A stretch of 64,000 nt of DNA from Boswellia sacra. Its lineage: Eukaryota; Streptophyta; Magnoliopsida; Sapindales; Burseraceae. The notes beneath the pieces are model-generated. The model did not search any database. It saw only the letters and a program-made list of their open reading frames with translations, and was not told the DNA's origin. Position numbers and translations under genes: made by a program. Below are positions 46,691-57,800 of the stretch, in pieces. The DNA lies in the NCBI GenBank assembly GCA_013180625.2, contig SNVD02009150.1, forward strand, positions 1-64,000, read 5' to 3'. The first letter of the stretch is position 1. Each line of letters begins with the position of its first letter.

Positions 46691-47182
46691 TGACTAGCAG
46701 GGTTATCGCACGACTTTTTAGGATTTTTATTTTTTTTTTAGGATTTTTGGACTGTATTTTGGGAATTTTGCGGATGCTTAGTTTTCTTTCCTTTGTAGAA
46801 ATTTTGATTCTGAAAAAACATTGATATGTAGATTTCTCTTTCTTGAGCAAATTCTCTCTCTTTCTTTTTTTTTAATTAGTTTGCTACACATTTGATACAA
46901 CTATAAGCTGTTACATACGCATGGTTAGAAAACCCCACCCACGGGATGCCCTACACTTGATATTTCCTTGTTTGGATGACTTTTCGCTGGGACCACTTGA
47001 ACTGGTGCACGTGAGGCATGTGTGTGTTAGAATCGGTGCACACCACTTCAAACTGGCACACGTCATAATTAACTAACTTCCACCAATGCTTCACTACTAT
47101 ATGCAGGTAAGCCTGCCTTACCCCCAGTTTGTAGAGCTATAAATTCAGACTCGACCTTCTTTCTCCTTCATTCGCTCCAAAC

Positions 47183-48360
47183 ATGTCTGAAACAAGCTGG
47201 AAGGTTCTTTAAGCCAATCTGAAGTCCCTGGATGATCAAGAATGGCTTCTTTTTCAGCCAAGTGGGCTTTTCGGATTGAAATTTCTTCGCTAGGTAAAGC
47301 TCGATACCCATTTCCTCAATGCTGTCTCTTCCTTTTAGAGCACCTAGCGATCATGTCTTTCATTTCAACTATCAAGAGTTGTGTTCATTGTACGAGGAGT
47401 TTAGTGCTATATTACGAGTCTATTCTGTCGATACAAAAGACATCATCATGCCTCCTTTGTCACCACCTTCTGTGAGGGACATGGCTCACTTTTTCCACCT
47501 TCTTGAAGCTGTAATGGGTACTTATGTTACCAATGGCAAGATAGATTTGCCTTTTTTAATTCCTCTCATCACTGTAGCTAACAAAGGATCTCTCTCCAAG
47601 TTTCACCTTTTGCAGTTCTGTCTGCTTGCATAGTTTCTGTTAGTCACTGAAGATGTCTAGGAGACTCTCACCTAGTGGCTTTCATCTCGTAGATGAATAC
47701 TGGTATAACATTGGTGCCACTAATCTTAGCCGAGACCTTGCATAGGTTAGATCATTTCTGATTCGGATAGAGTCAAGCTTTCTCTGGCAGTCCATTGGTA
47801 CTTCAGGCATTTGTTTTTTATTTTTCTTCTTTTAAAGCAAATTCATTCACCGTGCTAGTTTATGTCATATGGTCTAAACTCCACTTTTGACATTAAGAAT
47901 TTCCCTTCTCTTCTTCAGATTTGGCTATAGGAAAAATTAGCTATTCTAGCCCCTCTTGAAGCTAATTAGGCATGGTATGGGCTAAGAGACCATCAAGCTA
48001 GAGGGCTTCATAGGCAAGAATTGTGGATTGATTGGCTTCGTTTTGTTTCTGATGCCATGATCTATTGGACTTATCCTTAGTGGCATCTACAACATGTGAC
48101 TATCAAAACCAACACCACTTATATTCCTTTCGCGGGTTTGACTCATAACTCCTTCTATTCCCTTTTCTGCCTATGTCGTCAATATGGCTTTAAACAAAGA
48201 ATCGTGACTAGGGTGCCCATATTTGATCTAGGGCCACTAATAGCACGCTTTCTCTCTACTGTGAAAGAGACTTGGCAAACGGGTACCATTGAATGGCACT
48301 TGCCCACTTCTTATGACATTACCACTGTCTATTAGTACAAGGCGTGGGTTATTTCCCAGA
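47183..48360 (+). pseudogene. DUF7745-like second antisense ORF of the Tat element
   Basis: Plus strand from ATG at 47183. HVFHFNYQELCSLYEEFSAI (about 47355-47415) and RDMAHFFHLLE lie in one frame (47319-47633). After about 250 bp of decay, WLRFVSDAMIYWTYP and ITFAGL-type sequence (TYIPFAGLTHNSFYSLFCLC at 48117-48176) plus RQYGFKQRIVTRVP follow. This layout resembles the plant DUF7745/mobile-domain relatives found near Tat elements. Internal stops are mainly TAG. It lies between the PMD pseudogene and the 3' end of pol, all in one element. Family assignment is from recalled patterns only. Confidence 0.5.
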
Positions 48361-48729
48361 CTACCTCTTATAGTTCTCATTAGCATGATCTTGCATGATT
48401 AGCATGGTTTTGCAAAATTTGACACCAAGCAATTAGGGATCTGATGTATTTTAAATTTCTATCTCTTCATGTCAAATGCCTCTTTTTCTAATGGATTGAA
48501 GGCGTAATGAAATCCAGTTTCACAAAAAATTTGTTTCCAACTAATTCATCATTTTATTAATCAAAACATATCTGTTAAGAGCATGATGTATACAGGAAAC
48601 AGTTCTTGTCACTAACCTGCCCTTTACGGGTTTTTCGATTAGTTATTTTTCCTCACTATGTTTGTCACTCTTTTCCTCACAGCATTTGCCTCTCTCTTTC
48701 TCTCTCTCTCTCTCTCTTGCACATACACA

Positions 48730-51535
48730 CACATGAAGTGTTTCTTTAGGTTGTCCATGTTGACAGGTTCTTGGAATTCATTGCCATCCATGTCTGCTAT
48801 CTTGATTGCCCCATTTGATCACACCTTCTTTACTAAGTATGGACCTTCCCAATTTGGTCCAAATTTCCCTCTTAGATCAAAGGCTACTGCTTTGGCTTGC
48901 TTAAATACCAGGTCTTCTTCATGAAATCTCTACTGCTTCGCCTTTTTGTCAAAGGTTCGTGCCATTCTTTTTTGATAAAGCTACATGTGATGCAATTCAT
49001 CCATTTTTCATCCACTAGCGCTAACTGCTTACATCTATTCTTAACCCATTGGTCTTCTAGAATCTCAGCTTCAATTAGGACTCGCGATGAGTGAATTTCT
49101 AGCTTGATCCATAGCATAGCTTCCATGCCATACACTAGTACAGTGGCGTGGCCCTAGTTGAACTACAGGCTATGGTTTAATATTTGTAAAGCATCATCGA
49201 TAACTTCTCAGCCCAATCCATTCCAGTTTTTATCATTTTGGCTAGCATTTTCTTCACATTCTTATTAGTTGCTTCTACTGCAACATTGACTTATGGCCTA
49301 TACGTTGAAGATTTCAGAAGCTTGATTTTGTATCTTTGGAACGAACCCTTTGTTTATGCCTGAAATTAAACACCGTTGTTTGTGACCACATGATATGGAA
49401 CCCCAAATCTACACATGATATTTCTTTCGATAAATCTTGCCATTTGCTTGGCTCTAACTTTGTTGAAAGATTCAGCTTTGACCTATTTTGAGAAGTAATC
49501 GATAGCCCTTATCACGTATTAATGGCCGTTAGAAGTTGTTGGTTTTAATTCACTAATGATGTTAATACCTTATGTGTCAAAGGTCCAAGATGATGATAGC
49601 GTTTACAATTCCTTGAGAGGTTGATGCATTAGATCTTTATGGATTTGGCATTGGTGGCATGCTTTCACGAATTTGACATAGTTCGTCTCCATAGCCATCC
49701 AGTAATATTTTTGCCTTATGATTTTCTTTGCCAAAACCAATCCATTCATGTGCGACCCGTAAGCTTCGCCATGTACCTCCTCCATAATATTTTTGGCCTT
49801 TCCTTGGTCCACATATTTCAATTGCATAGCATCTACCATCCTTTTATACATGATACCCTGTTGGCAAGTGAACTATTATGCTAATCTTCGTAGAGTTCGT
49901 TGGTCTCTTTCATTGGCCTCTTTTGGAAAAACTCATTCCTCGATGAGCTTTTGGATGTCAGCAAACCTTTGCCTTTCACTTACCCCCAATTCTAGTAGTT
50001 GCTCTCCCTTATAGCATGGATATCGTAGCTATATCAGTGTCAATGGTTTAGTCATCACCTCCTCTGAGTCCTCCCATACAGTTGCCAATTTGGCTAGGGC
50101 ATCTGCCTTTTGGTTCTTATCATGAGTCACAATGTGCACTTTTTAAATTGACTTATCAATTTCTTCAAGTATTCCAGGTAAGGCTTTAATTTTTTGTCCT
50201 TGACATCCCATTCTTACTTTAGCTGTAAAATCACCGACTGCGAATCTCATTCAATTTTGACCTCTTCTACTCCTAAAGGGATGAGAGCTTCTAATCCAAA
50301 TGCGCAAGCTTTGTATTTGATCGTATTGTTCGTGACCTTAAACCTCAATCTCTTAGCTAGAGGAAGCACTTCTCTAGTAGGCGAGACGAGGACCACCCCA
50401 ATTCTGGCCCTCATCCTATTTATCACCCTATTAAAGTACATTTGCCATCCCATTATTGCAATTACCCTGGTGCTCATCTGGGAACTCTAACTCCTAAGGT
50501 TCATCTCTATCAATTAGACTTGCCGTCAAGAATTTACCCATAATTCTCCCCTTCACGACTTTCTTTGTGATGTATTTGATGTCGAATTTCAACAACTGTA
50601 TTAGCCACTTTGCCAATTTTTCAACTAATGAAGAGGACTCGTATAAATACTTCATTGGATCAATCTTAGAGACCGCTTGTATTTTGTACAAATGGAAGTA
50701 GTGATGTAGTTTCTTTAAAGCCCACACCATGACTGAACACATCTTATTAGTCTGACTATACTTAACCTTCTAAGGCAGTTTCACTTTCCTCTCATTCGCT
50801 TAAGCTAACATAGCATCAACCGCCTTTTTTTCAAGAGCCATATACAAAATCAAATATCTACTTGGTTTAGAATGTCTTAGTACAGGTGGTTTCACCAAGT
50901 ATTCTTTAATTTTCTCAAAGGCAGCTTGGCATTGGTCATTCCAACTTACTGGCTGATCTTTCTTCAACAACTTGAATATCGGTGTGCATACCACGGCCAG
51001 CTTAGCAATAAACCTACTTATGTGCGAGTGCAACCCAAGAATTCTTGTACTTCCTTTTCTATCTTAGGCATGAACATATTGATAATTGCCTTTACCTTGT
51101 CAGGATCCAGTTATATGCCTTTCTCACCTACTACGAATCCTAATAGTTTCCCAAATATGACTCCAAATAACACTTCTTTTGGTTCAACCTCAATTTGTAT
51201 TTCTCTATCTTCTCCAAGAACTTGTCCAGCGCTTCGAAGTGTTGCTGAGAGTCAGATTTGACCATCATATTATCCACATAAATTTCTATCTCTTTGTGGA
51301 TCATGTCATGAAAGAGCGTAGTGGCTGTCATTCTCTGATATGTGGCATCGGTGTTGTTTAACCCAAACGATATCACCTTTTTACAATAAACTTCCCATTC
51401 CGTGATGAAAGCTATTTTGATCTAATCATATTTTGTCATTAGGATATGGTTATACCTCAAAAAGCAATATACAAATGAAAACACCTTGCTTAGAGCCGTA
51501 CTATCAACTAAAACATCTGATATGTGGTTGTGAAC
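48730..51535 (-). pseudogene. Tat pol: RT, RNase H, archaeal-type RNase H, integrase; broken
   Basis: Minus strand, in order. RT 51140-51535: ALSKVFSFVYCFLRYNHI-like, FGLNNTDATYQRM and IEIYVDNMMVKS (one catalytic Asp is Asn). RNase H 50494-51033: PVSWNDQCQAAFEKIKEYL, then EKLAKWLIQLLKFDIKY. Archaeal-type RNase H 50247-50477: WQMYFNRVINRMRARIGVVL and TNNTIKYKACAFGLEAL (acidic residues replaced by Lys). Integrase: HGEAYGSHMNGLVLAKKI and ACHQCQIH (49603-49851), C-terminus MYGMEAMLWIKLEI (about 49100) and KFGPNWEGPYLVKKVW (about 48835-48880), ending near 48730. The second RNase H is diagnostic of the Tat lineage. Many stops. Confidence 0.85.
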
Positions 51536-52148
51536 GAGGCTTTCATCTCGCCAGAGTATTTGTGACCATGACTCTGTGTCAAAGCCCTTTTTGAGACATA
51601 AGGGAACACAAACGAGCCATGGGCATGTCTATAGAAATAGAGTCGCCATTCAATTCTTCAATTAGGAATGAATGGCGGCAATTCTATCCCTCGCTTTATG
51701 ACCTAAACTACCCTCATCTCTTTAGAGATGGGCTTAAGAAGTTAGGTAAGAGCCATTGGCCTTGCCCGGATCAAAATTTGGCTTTTACTAGGGTATACCA
51801 AATAGGAATAACTCATGTTTTTATACAATCTACTTAGGGTTATTTGTTTTATGCACACATTTTTCATTTTTATCTTCATTAAAACGTGTGAGGTATATTC
51901 AACCAAAACAGTAGTATCTTCATACATAGAAAGAGAAAGGAGAATAGAGTTACGATTCTTTTCAAACATGGGGGATAGGGGATAGGATTACATCAATTGT
52001 TCTTTAACAATAAAAGGGTAAACTGCTTCTAGCACTTCAAACATTGCATTCATTCATAGAGTTCATTATAAATCAAGCATCCAATAAAAAATCATATTCA
52101 TGCATATTCAATACAAGCATTCTAGTCGAGATTCAATAGATAATGAAT
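51536..52148. other. Tat LTR-like noncoding stretch
   Basis: Pol homology stops near 51535-51550. From 51630 the GAGTCGCCATTC...ACTAGGGTATACC block matches 34730-34910, so this looks like LTR or 5' untranslated sequence joined to truncated pol. 51850-52148 is AT-rich with no further feature. Confidence 0.45.
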
Positions 52149-52794
52149 TCCCACTACAAGAAAAATGACCATATTTGGCGGTCTTAAAAGCACCACCAAT
52201 GGCACCGCCAAATATAGTTTGACTATATTTGGCGGTCAGTCAAAGTGCCAAATATGCATCTGACTATACTTGACGATTTTTGACCGCCAAGTATAATAGG
52301 TTTAAAAAAATAAAAAAAAATGTACTTGGCTGTTTTTGGCCGCCAAGTATAATAGTTTCAGAATTTAAAAAAAAAAATGTAGGATGTCCACCCAAGACTC
52401 CTACATTAACTAATCATAGTGTGCCAATATCCTAACCAATCAGACTTTGCCAACCTTTGAACCAGTAAAACGAATCCCCTGCATGAAACAATCAATGAAA
52501 ATTGCCTCTCTATTATGCAATAGTAAGCGATGCAGCAACCATTAACAGTTATAACAAGCTGTGATCAGATTGCTTATAAGTAAGGCAAGTTTACATGTCA
52601 TCAAGTTTCTATTTTCCTTCGCACAAAAGAAATTCAAAGAGTAATCTATTGTCAAAGGGAATGACCATTCAAGAAAGTAAAATGAAAGAGCACAACAATC
52701 GAGCACATATCATTTAGAAATCTAAGTACAGGACTGTGAAACATACAAGCTGAACAAGACTCAAGAAACTGTGACAACATAATAGGACAGAGGT

Positions 52795-53709
52795 AATCAA
52801 ATGGAATAAAAGCTAGGAAAAGTGATGTTTACAATACAAAATGCCCTCAAGGGCTGCATAGTTTGATGGGGCTTATTGAACATCCACCGTGAGAGCATTT
52901 GAAACATGTCTTGTGGTACGCCTAGCTCTCCACTACCACCTGCAGATTTTTAACACAATAAACCCATTTTAAATATCACATCAGACCCTTTCAAAGTTGT
53001 ATAAACCAGAAAACCCCGATCATATTAGTATAAATACAAGTGAGACATCATCTAATCTTATAACAAGTTGTTACATTTTGCTTTAGAAGTAACAAACCTA
53101 AGAGGCCTACAGACCCTCCTACATACATCTAATATAAAACTACTTTCCAGATTGATCTTCAACTTTCCAACATTTTTTCGAATAGTATTGCGAGATAAGC
53201 CATACAAATCAAAAGTTGAGCACTAGCAAATACGGGGTCTACAATTGTAGAAAAGTATGAAATTTGATGACTTGTTAAAATAATGGGACCCTACCTTCTC
53301 TAGTGGATACACAGTTTTACTACAAGTAGCACACTTTTCTTGCGTTCCAGAAAACATGCTGGCATCTTTGCTAGGAGACCTTGTCTGAAATCAAGACAAA
53401 GCATTGGGAATCAGCATTATGTGACATTACCTTAACATGACTTTGCACAGTTGAATGTCAAACACATGCAGGGTAGTATGGAAGATTTACCAGCTCGGGA
53501 GTTAACTTCTCAGCTGACTTTGCAGCTGTAACAATGAAATAGATAGCTAATTACACAGGCAAAAGAAAACTGTCGAGAAATCACACAAAGAGCATCTTCA
53601 AATACATACGTGACTGAAAATTCTTGTTGAAATTTCCTGACTCCTTGAAAAGCTGCTCGAAGTGAGGTTTACAGTAAAGAACACCTTCCATGGAGGAGTA
53701 ATTGCTTAG
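52795..53709 (-). pseudogene. WLIM2: captured WLIM2-like LIM-domain gene fragment with introns
   Basis: Minus strand, four exons with intact GT-AG introns: 53610-53709 (LSNYSSMEGVLYCKPHFEQ, end of LIM domain 1), 53491-53525 (AKSAEKLTPEL linker), 53295-53384 (RSPSKDASMFSGTQEKC, then TCSKTVYPLEK, start of LIM domain 2), and about 52795-52939 (AYHKTCFKCSHGGCSIS, then NYAALEGILYCKHHFS after a one-base insertion). Phases agree across the first introns. WLIM proteins bind and bundle actin in plants and have two zinc-binding LIM domains; the first exon and the C-terminus are not found here. Two in-frame TAG codons and the insertion show it is not functional. Intron retention means capture at DNA level. 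Confidence 0.9.
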
Positions 53710-54209
53710 CTGAAAACATTTCAATTTTGTATCTTAGCAACTAAAAAATTTCATTAAAATAATCTAGGTATGCAATATTCTTAATTAACAGAACCAGGTT
53801 TCAGAAACCTGGTACAAATTCAATTAGCTTAAATATTATTGAAGCTATTTACAGAGCAAGCAACAAGAACAATTTTATCAAAGAAAACCAACATCATTTG
53901 ACTACACAGACCACCTAATAAAGAAACAATATTGTGCAGTGGAAAGAGAACTGAAACATGCTTGACGACAATGTACGAAAAGGAATAGCAATGATTAATT
54001 CCAACGTATCAGGTTTCGACCAAAACAATGCGCATCAAAGGAAGCCTATCAACTACAAGCACAATAATTTACCAAGTTATTAGTCTACCAAGTTATTCAC
54101 AATCTCAGTCCAGAAAAAGTATACAAGCAGACCACAATAAAAATAAAAATTACCTCATTAACCAAATCAACCACAATTTAAGCAATCCAATGTGATTAAG
54201 CAGTTAAAT

Positions 54210-55140
54210 TACCTAGATGTCAGAGCCGGGGTTCCTAGCTGCTAATGCAAAGTTTGACGAAGGAGTCATATCTACAAGTGAATATGAAGACGAGCTCACC
54301 TGGGTGGAAAATGTTGCCATCACTGAATGCTTCCTTTCCCGATCTCGGACACACAACACTTTGAAAGTGACACAGCGTCTGCAAAGTCGGCCTGCATATA
54401 CTTCGGATTAGACTTCTTGATCCGCAAAGACCTTCTGAGACTTGGCTGATTTTCAGTCGTGATGTCTTCCATTGGTAGTGGTCTCTTCTCTCGACTATCT
54501 CGCAACTCTGTTCGTGAGCTACTCTCTTCTGGGGGAAGGCTTTTCCTGGCTTATGGGCTTCGGAACTTTGAACCTCGCGAACACCTGTCTTCTATCAAAT
54601 GGGGCTCAAAGAACTGCCAGTTCGTGAACTTGATTTTTGCGACTCTACTGGTTTTGAGTTGCTCCCGACAGAAACCTCCTGCCGCTCTAGTAACTGCGCT
54701 CGCATACTCGTGTCTAAACTCTCCGAGTCTGGCAACACTACATTCTCGGTAGACCACTATGATGATGCCTCATCAAAGACAACATGCGGCGAGACTACAA
54801 GAGTCTTACTTGGAGGCGTGAATGAAGGTCCTGCGATAGCGAGCTGGAGGTGTGGCCGTCCTGCGACAGCAAGCTAGAGATGTGGCGGTCCTGCGACAGC
54901 GAGCTGGAGGCGTAGTGGTCTTACAACAGTGAGCTGGAGGTGTGGAGCTGTTGTGCCTGCGATGCTGGAGTTGCGACGGCAGAGGTGCTGCAGCGCTGAA
55001 GCAATGCCTAAGATCTAAAGCCGTGGAGGTGCTGCGAGCCTGTGACGACGGATGCTGAAGGGTGCTGCGGATGGCCGAGTGGTCTGACAGTGGTGCTTAG
55101 GTTTAGGGATTTAAACAAGAAGGAAGGAGACGGCTGGGAA
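54210..55140. pseudogene. second captured gene-like fragment in the CACTA element, unidentified
   Basis: More GC-rich than its surroundings. Overlapping frames occur on both strands (plus 54459-54752 and 54599-54877; minus 54320-54505 and 54551-54757). The minus frame contains PSLRRSLRIKKSNPKYMQAD, a basic stretch reminiscent of linkers in copia polyproteins, but I do not recognise a domain and cannot choose the strand. A 30-bp tandem array lies at 54831-54950. It may be 5' or exon sequence of another captured gene. Confidence 0.35.
54831..54950. repeat. four 30-bp tandem repeats
   Basis: Four units of exactly 30 bp with the pattern GTCCTGCGACAGCGAGCTGG followed by AGGTGTGGC; the fourth has diverged. 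30 is a multiple of 3, but the array runs into a stop in the plus frame. Confidence 0.85.
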
Positions 55141-55701
55141 GGGAATATGGTTTAGGTATTAGGAATTATTATGTTTATATAGTATAGTAAAATTACGTGG
55201 TTTTCTAAAACATTATAATTTATCATAATCACCCCTAAAAAGTATTTGTAAGTTTAAATACTTTAATTTTTTTCATACACATTCTAATTTGTGCATGTAG
55301 ACTTTAAAATTTAATAAATTTATATTTAACCATTATATATTATTAAAATTTTCTATTATTTATAAATTGTTAGCTAAAGATTTTAAATTCTAATATATCT
55401 ATATTTAACCATAAAATCATAATTTTTTGAACAAAATATTTATATTACTATTTGAATTTCTTAATATTTATCTAAATAAAAAAATGAAATTACTATAATT
55501 TTACATAAATTTTAGAATTCACATACTTATCACAATTTAAAAAATGTGATAAATATGTGATTGAATAAAGACAAATATGACAAATATGATAAATAAATGG
55601 GTTTGACTTCTAAACCAATGTTATACTTCTCACTTTTTAAAAAAACTGCCAAATAAAAAAAATGCAAAGTGACAAATATGAAAAATATTCTTGTAGTGTC
55701 C

Positions 55702-57300
55702 TTACCACCATATGTGAGTTTATTCAATACCCATCAAGCCTCTTTCATGACATCATTCAAGTATTTATCCTAAGTAATGGTCCCTCACCATCAGTGTGAG
55801 TTCACCATCACTTCATAGCATCATTCTGATCATAACATATTCATAGTTTATTCATACATTCATTCATATCAATTAATTGAAATTCTATACGAAGCCATAA
55901 TTTAGAATCATAACATTTTGACCCATATTTGATAATTCCATCATTGTAATTTTACCTACTGTTATTCTAGCATCAGTCATATTAATTTATAATGAATCAT
56001 GACATTTCTAGCCTAAACATAGCATTTCTAGCCTAACTTAATCAATCAAAATCAAACAAGGCTATTCTAACTCAATCCAAGCACTCAAGGGGCAAATAAG
56101 GTGATTCATACCTATTCTATACTATTTCCTACATACTTCAAAGCACTTCTAAGTTTCCTAACATAATTTTAAGCATGTGCTCTTAAGCATGATTCTAGAC
56201 ATGTTCTCCTAAGCACAATTCTAAGCATTCGCAAAGAAAATAAACTTATAATCATGATTCCAGATGAAAGGGGGAAAGTGGACTTACCTTGACACGCTTA
56301 TCCATCTTGTAGAATAAATAATGCGTTAAACAATTTAATAAAATCCTAAACATGCTTCTAAGCATCAAAATAAATCCTAAACATGCTAATTCTAAGCAAA
56401 CCTAAACATGTTTAATTCTAAATAAGAAAAATAAATAAGAAAATAGGAGGGAGAAGAGAAAATTGCTCTCAAGACGTATCCTTTTTGGGTTTAGAGCAAT
56501 ATAAGACGTTCGAAAAATATTAGACTAGAAAGGACTCATTGGAATTCTCATAAGTCTATCCTAGAGGGAGAAAGAGAGGATTTCTGGATGTCTTAGAAGT
56601 AAAGAGGGGGGGCTATTTATTAGGAGAGGATTTTAGTTGAAAAAGGAAGAAGAGAAAACAAAAAAGAAGGTCTTATAAAAGTTTTTCCAAGAATACGTGA
56701 CCAACAGTCGACCGACTATTGACAGACTGCTAGTTGACACTTGGATAGTTGACTAATTGTTAGCTACCAGCCGGTCGACACTTTGACAACTGGTCGATTG
56801 TTGGTTAACAGTCGGTCGGTTGTTGTACACCAAACCTTCATATCTTGCAACTTTTCAATGTAGTCTCTTCTATCCTTTGTCTGTTCAATCACACATAAGT
56901 TTCTGAGTTCAATTTTGAATTACAATCTGTAAATTTTTATAAAAACTAGGCATCCATAGCTTCGTAATAGTATATGATTTATTACTATATTCCTCCTGGA
57001 TTTATTTCGATGATTTTTTGAAGTCACATGTCAGTTTTTATGACTTTTGGTTGGTTTCTTCTAACCCTTCTCCCTTTGGCTTTCAAGGGCATTTCGATCT
57101 TTTCCATTACTTAACTTCATCTTCATTTCATCATCGAGCCTTAAAAATCAAGTGTCTATAGCTTGCCCCATACTTTGGAAAAGTTTGTGAGGCATAAAAA
57201 TCAACAAAGTACTCTCGCTTTGTCTTTCCTCTTCTTATCTTGACATCTTCACCTTTATTCACATTCTGTTAGACTTCTCATCATATTCTTTTGTCTTCCA
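55702..57300. other. noncoding LTR-like DNA
   Basis: No gene. 56130-56430 has many irregular TTCTAAGCAT / CCTAAACATG words. 56700-56830 has GGTCGAC / GTTGAC / ACCGACTATT words like those near 58560 and 59500. 56275-56310 (GTGGACTTACC) resembles a spot in Tekay-type LTRs. Borders cannot be set. Confidence 0.35.
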
Positions 57301-57304
57301 TTTC

Positions 57305-57800
57305 TACAAAAAGGTGTGCCCACTCAAGGGCTAATGTACATCCTTCTAATGCAAGCAATGCACTCTTTTAGTACAACAGATGCATTCTTATGATGCACAA
57401 TATACACTCTTCTAGTATAGACAAATGTATCCTTCTAATGCATGAAGTGTATCCTTACGATGCTAAGGCAAAACACACTTCAGTGCATTTACTTCTTAGG
57501 GTTTCTAACACTCTTTAGTGCACCTACTTCTTAGGGTTTGTTAGCACTCTTTAGTATGCCTATTATAAGGGTTTTAAACATTTTTAAGTGCACATACTTT
57601 CTAGGGTTTTCAACACTCTTTAGTGCATCTCTTTTTTAAAACTTATGCCTATTTTAAAGGCTTAAAACACTCTTAAGTGCACTTACTTTCTAGGGTTTCA
57701 ACACTCTTCGATGCACCTTTTCTTAGTGCTTGTGCCTATTCTAAAGGCTTAAAACACTCTTAAGTACACCTACTTCCTAGGGTTTCTTCTAATGCATCCC
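57305..57800. repeat. diverged minisatellite field
   Basis: Two repeated patterns follow each other: ATGCACTCTT/ATGTATCCTTCTAATGCA words (57330-57470), then units with AACACTCTTTAGTGCACCTA, TTCTTAGGGTTT and TGCCTATTTTAAAGGCTTAA (57470-57800) at about 55- to 120-bp spacing. Confidence 0.75.

Larger units (their letters stand above)
34711..51535 (-). mobile_element. Tat-type Ty3/gypsy element, degenerate, chromovirus nested
   Basis: Minus-strand pol at 48730-51535 is followed, in element 3' direction, by two antisense mobile-domain pseudogenes (48360-44390), the nested chromovirus (44235-38536), minisatellites (38420-36918) and an LTR-like block (34930-34711). Pol next to an archaeal-type RNase H, a long 3' part with antisense ORFs and minisatellites is the Tat layout. 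RT is cut at about 51535, so gag, protease and the RT start are deleted. Borders are approximate. Confidence 0.6.
52152..55698. mobile_element. CACTA DNA transposon with captured genes, non-autonomous
   Basis: 3547 bp. Ends CACTACAAGAAAAATGACC and its inverted partner (CACTACAAGAATATTTTTCA read from the right), with the 3-bp target duplication TCC on both sides (52149-52151 and 55699-55701). Subterminal motifs TTTGGCGGTC / GACCGCCAA are repeated at 52172-52350, as is usual for CACTA ends bound by the transposase. No transposase frame is present. The body contains WLIM2-like exons (52795-53709) and a second gene-like piece (54210-55140), so it is a Pack-CACTA type element that would depend on a transposase in trans. 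Confidence 0.93.

Noticed and set aside
54459..54757. Choosing one of the overlapping frames as a CDS
   Set aside because: Neither strand shows a recognisable domain; kept only as an unidentified captured fragment.
56690..56830. GGTCGAC-rich words as a regulatory inverted-repeat cluster
   Set aside because: The words are irregular and recur near 58560 and 59500; no constant spacing or terminus was seen.
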